From assembly GCA_024279865.1 (NCBI GenBank), contig JAJRRC010000005.1:1-61256 (forward strand): DNA of 61,256 nucleotides, in the 5' to 3' direction. Shown one piece after another: positions 61,186-61,256 of the stretch (the first letter of the stretch is position 1; each line of letters begins with the position of its first letter). This stretch comes from Planctomycetota bacterium. Its GTDB lineage: Bacteria; Planctomycetota; Phycisphaerae; Phycisphaerales; Phycisphaeraceae. The notes below the pieces were generated by a model. It saw only the letters and a program-made list of their open reading frames with translations, made no database searches and was not told the origin of the DNA. The position numbers were made by a program, and so were the translations under genes.

Positions 61186-61256
61186 ATGAGAGATTACAGA
61201 TTGCCACCGAAAGAAATAGCCAAACTTGAACGGACCCATCGTTCTCTGTCCGACAA
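61186..61256 (+). CDS. Partial gene, probable IS630-like transposase N-terminus
   Basis: The last 71 bases encode MRDYRLPPKEIAKLERTHRS and a few more residues. The pattern (a start near P-x-E/K, LE-x-x-H-R-x-x-x-D) resembles the N-terminal helix of IS630-family transposases. Only 23 residues are visible, so the assignment is tentative. Confidence 0.4.
   Translation, partial: MRDYRLPPKEIAKLERTHRSLSD

Noticed and set aside
1-61256. tRNA or rRNA genes
   Set aside because: No cloverleaf with TTC-A arm or rRNA block was recognised in any intergenic region.

Overview
The window reads as a chromosomal segment of a motile, diderm (Gram-negative-type) bacterium, most likely a planctomycete of the Phycisphaerae kind. 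L- and P-ring flagellar genes, MltA, an LptB-type ATPase and an LAB_N protein require an outer membrane. A very large Ser/Thr kinase with an N-terminal zinc ribbon, a helix-turn-helix protein with a membrane tail and an ECF sigma factor with a membrane partner fit Planctomycetota. The taxonomic call is an inference; there is no rRNA gene here.

Layout. 1-1.4 kb: an M42-like metallohydrolase. 1.5-13.4 kb (minus strand): one long flagellar operon, orf72-flgF-flgG-flgA-flgH-flgI-flgJ(N)-flgN-flgK-flgL-fliW-csrA-flagellin, with a sigma-54-like promoter in front and a hairpin terminator at the end; flgK carries an in-frame TAA. The flagellin Shine-Dalgarno sits in the loop of a CsrA-type hairpin, next to fliW and csrA, so the complete FliW-CsrA-flagellin feedback circuit is visible. 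13.8-17.3 kb: mltA, pheA, tatC. 17.5-22.2 kb: a small basic protein, an HTH/membrane protein, psd with a repetitive acidic tail, and pabB. 22.3-26.7 kb (minus): a GT39-GT2-LAB_N-thiD2E run. 26.8-33.9 kb (minus): TgpA-like transglutaminase, DUF58, scpB, a lipoprotein, a beheaded methyltransferase and a GH10-like protein. 34.2-37.3 kb: a zinc-type P-ATPase and a ZIP transporter. 37.6-42 kb: MFS/AraC pair and a hybrid histidine kinase. 42.1-44.1 kb (minus): ECF sigma, its membrane partner and a periplasmic helical protein. 44.4-52.3 kb: metallophosphoesterase, a frameshifted LamG protein, RluB-type pseudouridine synthase, LptB, PabA and an ABC-2 permease. 52.4-60.5 kb: rhodanese, a 221-bp transposon-like element, Ser/Thr kinase, amidohydrolase, polyprenyl synthase and dxs. 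The right edge holds an unknown gene and the start of a probable IS630-like transposase.

The most unusual signal is a dispersed family of short GC-rich tandem repeats, unit close to CCCCCGGAAGTG (12 bp). It lies inside at least seven unrelated genes (flgJ, pabB, the GT39 gene, the GH10-like gene, the ECF sigma factor and its partner, and the psd tail) and, in decayed form, in scpB and perhaps tatC. The unit has no stop codon in any of its six frames and its 12-bp period keeps the host gene in frame; it is read in at least four frames, giving PPEV, PGSA, TSGG or LPGA peptides. Intergenic copies (around 50.3, 53.1 and 47.3 kb) have a roughly 10-bp period instead. The acidic tail of Psd looks like an old array of the same period. 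I regard this as the best candidate for an undescribed system: a coding-tolerant expanding repeat that inserts linkers into proteins.

Other leads are a 221-bp MITE-like element with 8-bp direct repeats, two further intergenic repeat families, several probable leaderless genes, and two disrupted genes (flgK and the LamG gene), one of them at a canonical -1 slippery heptamer.
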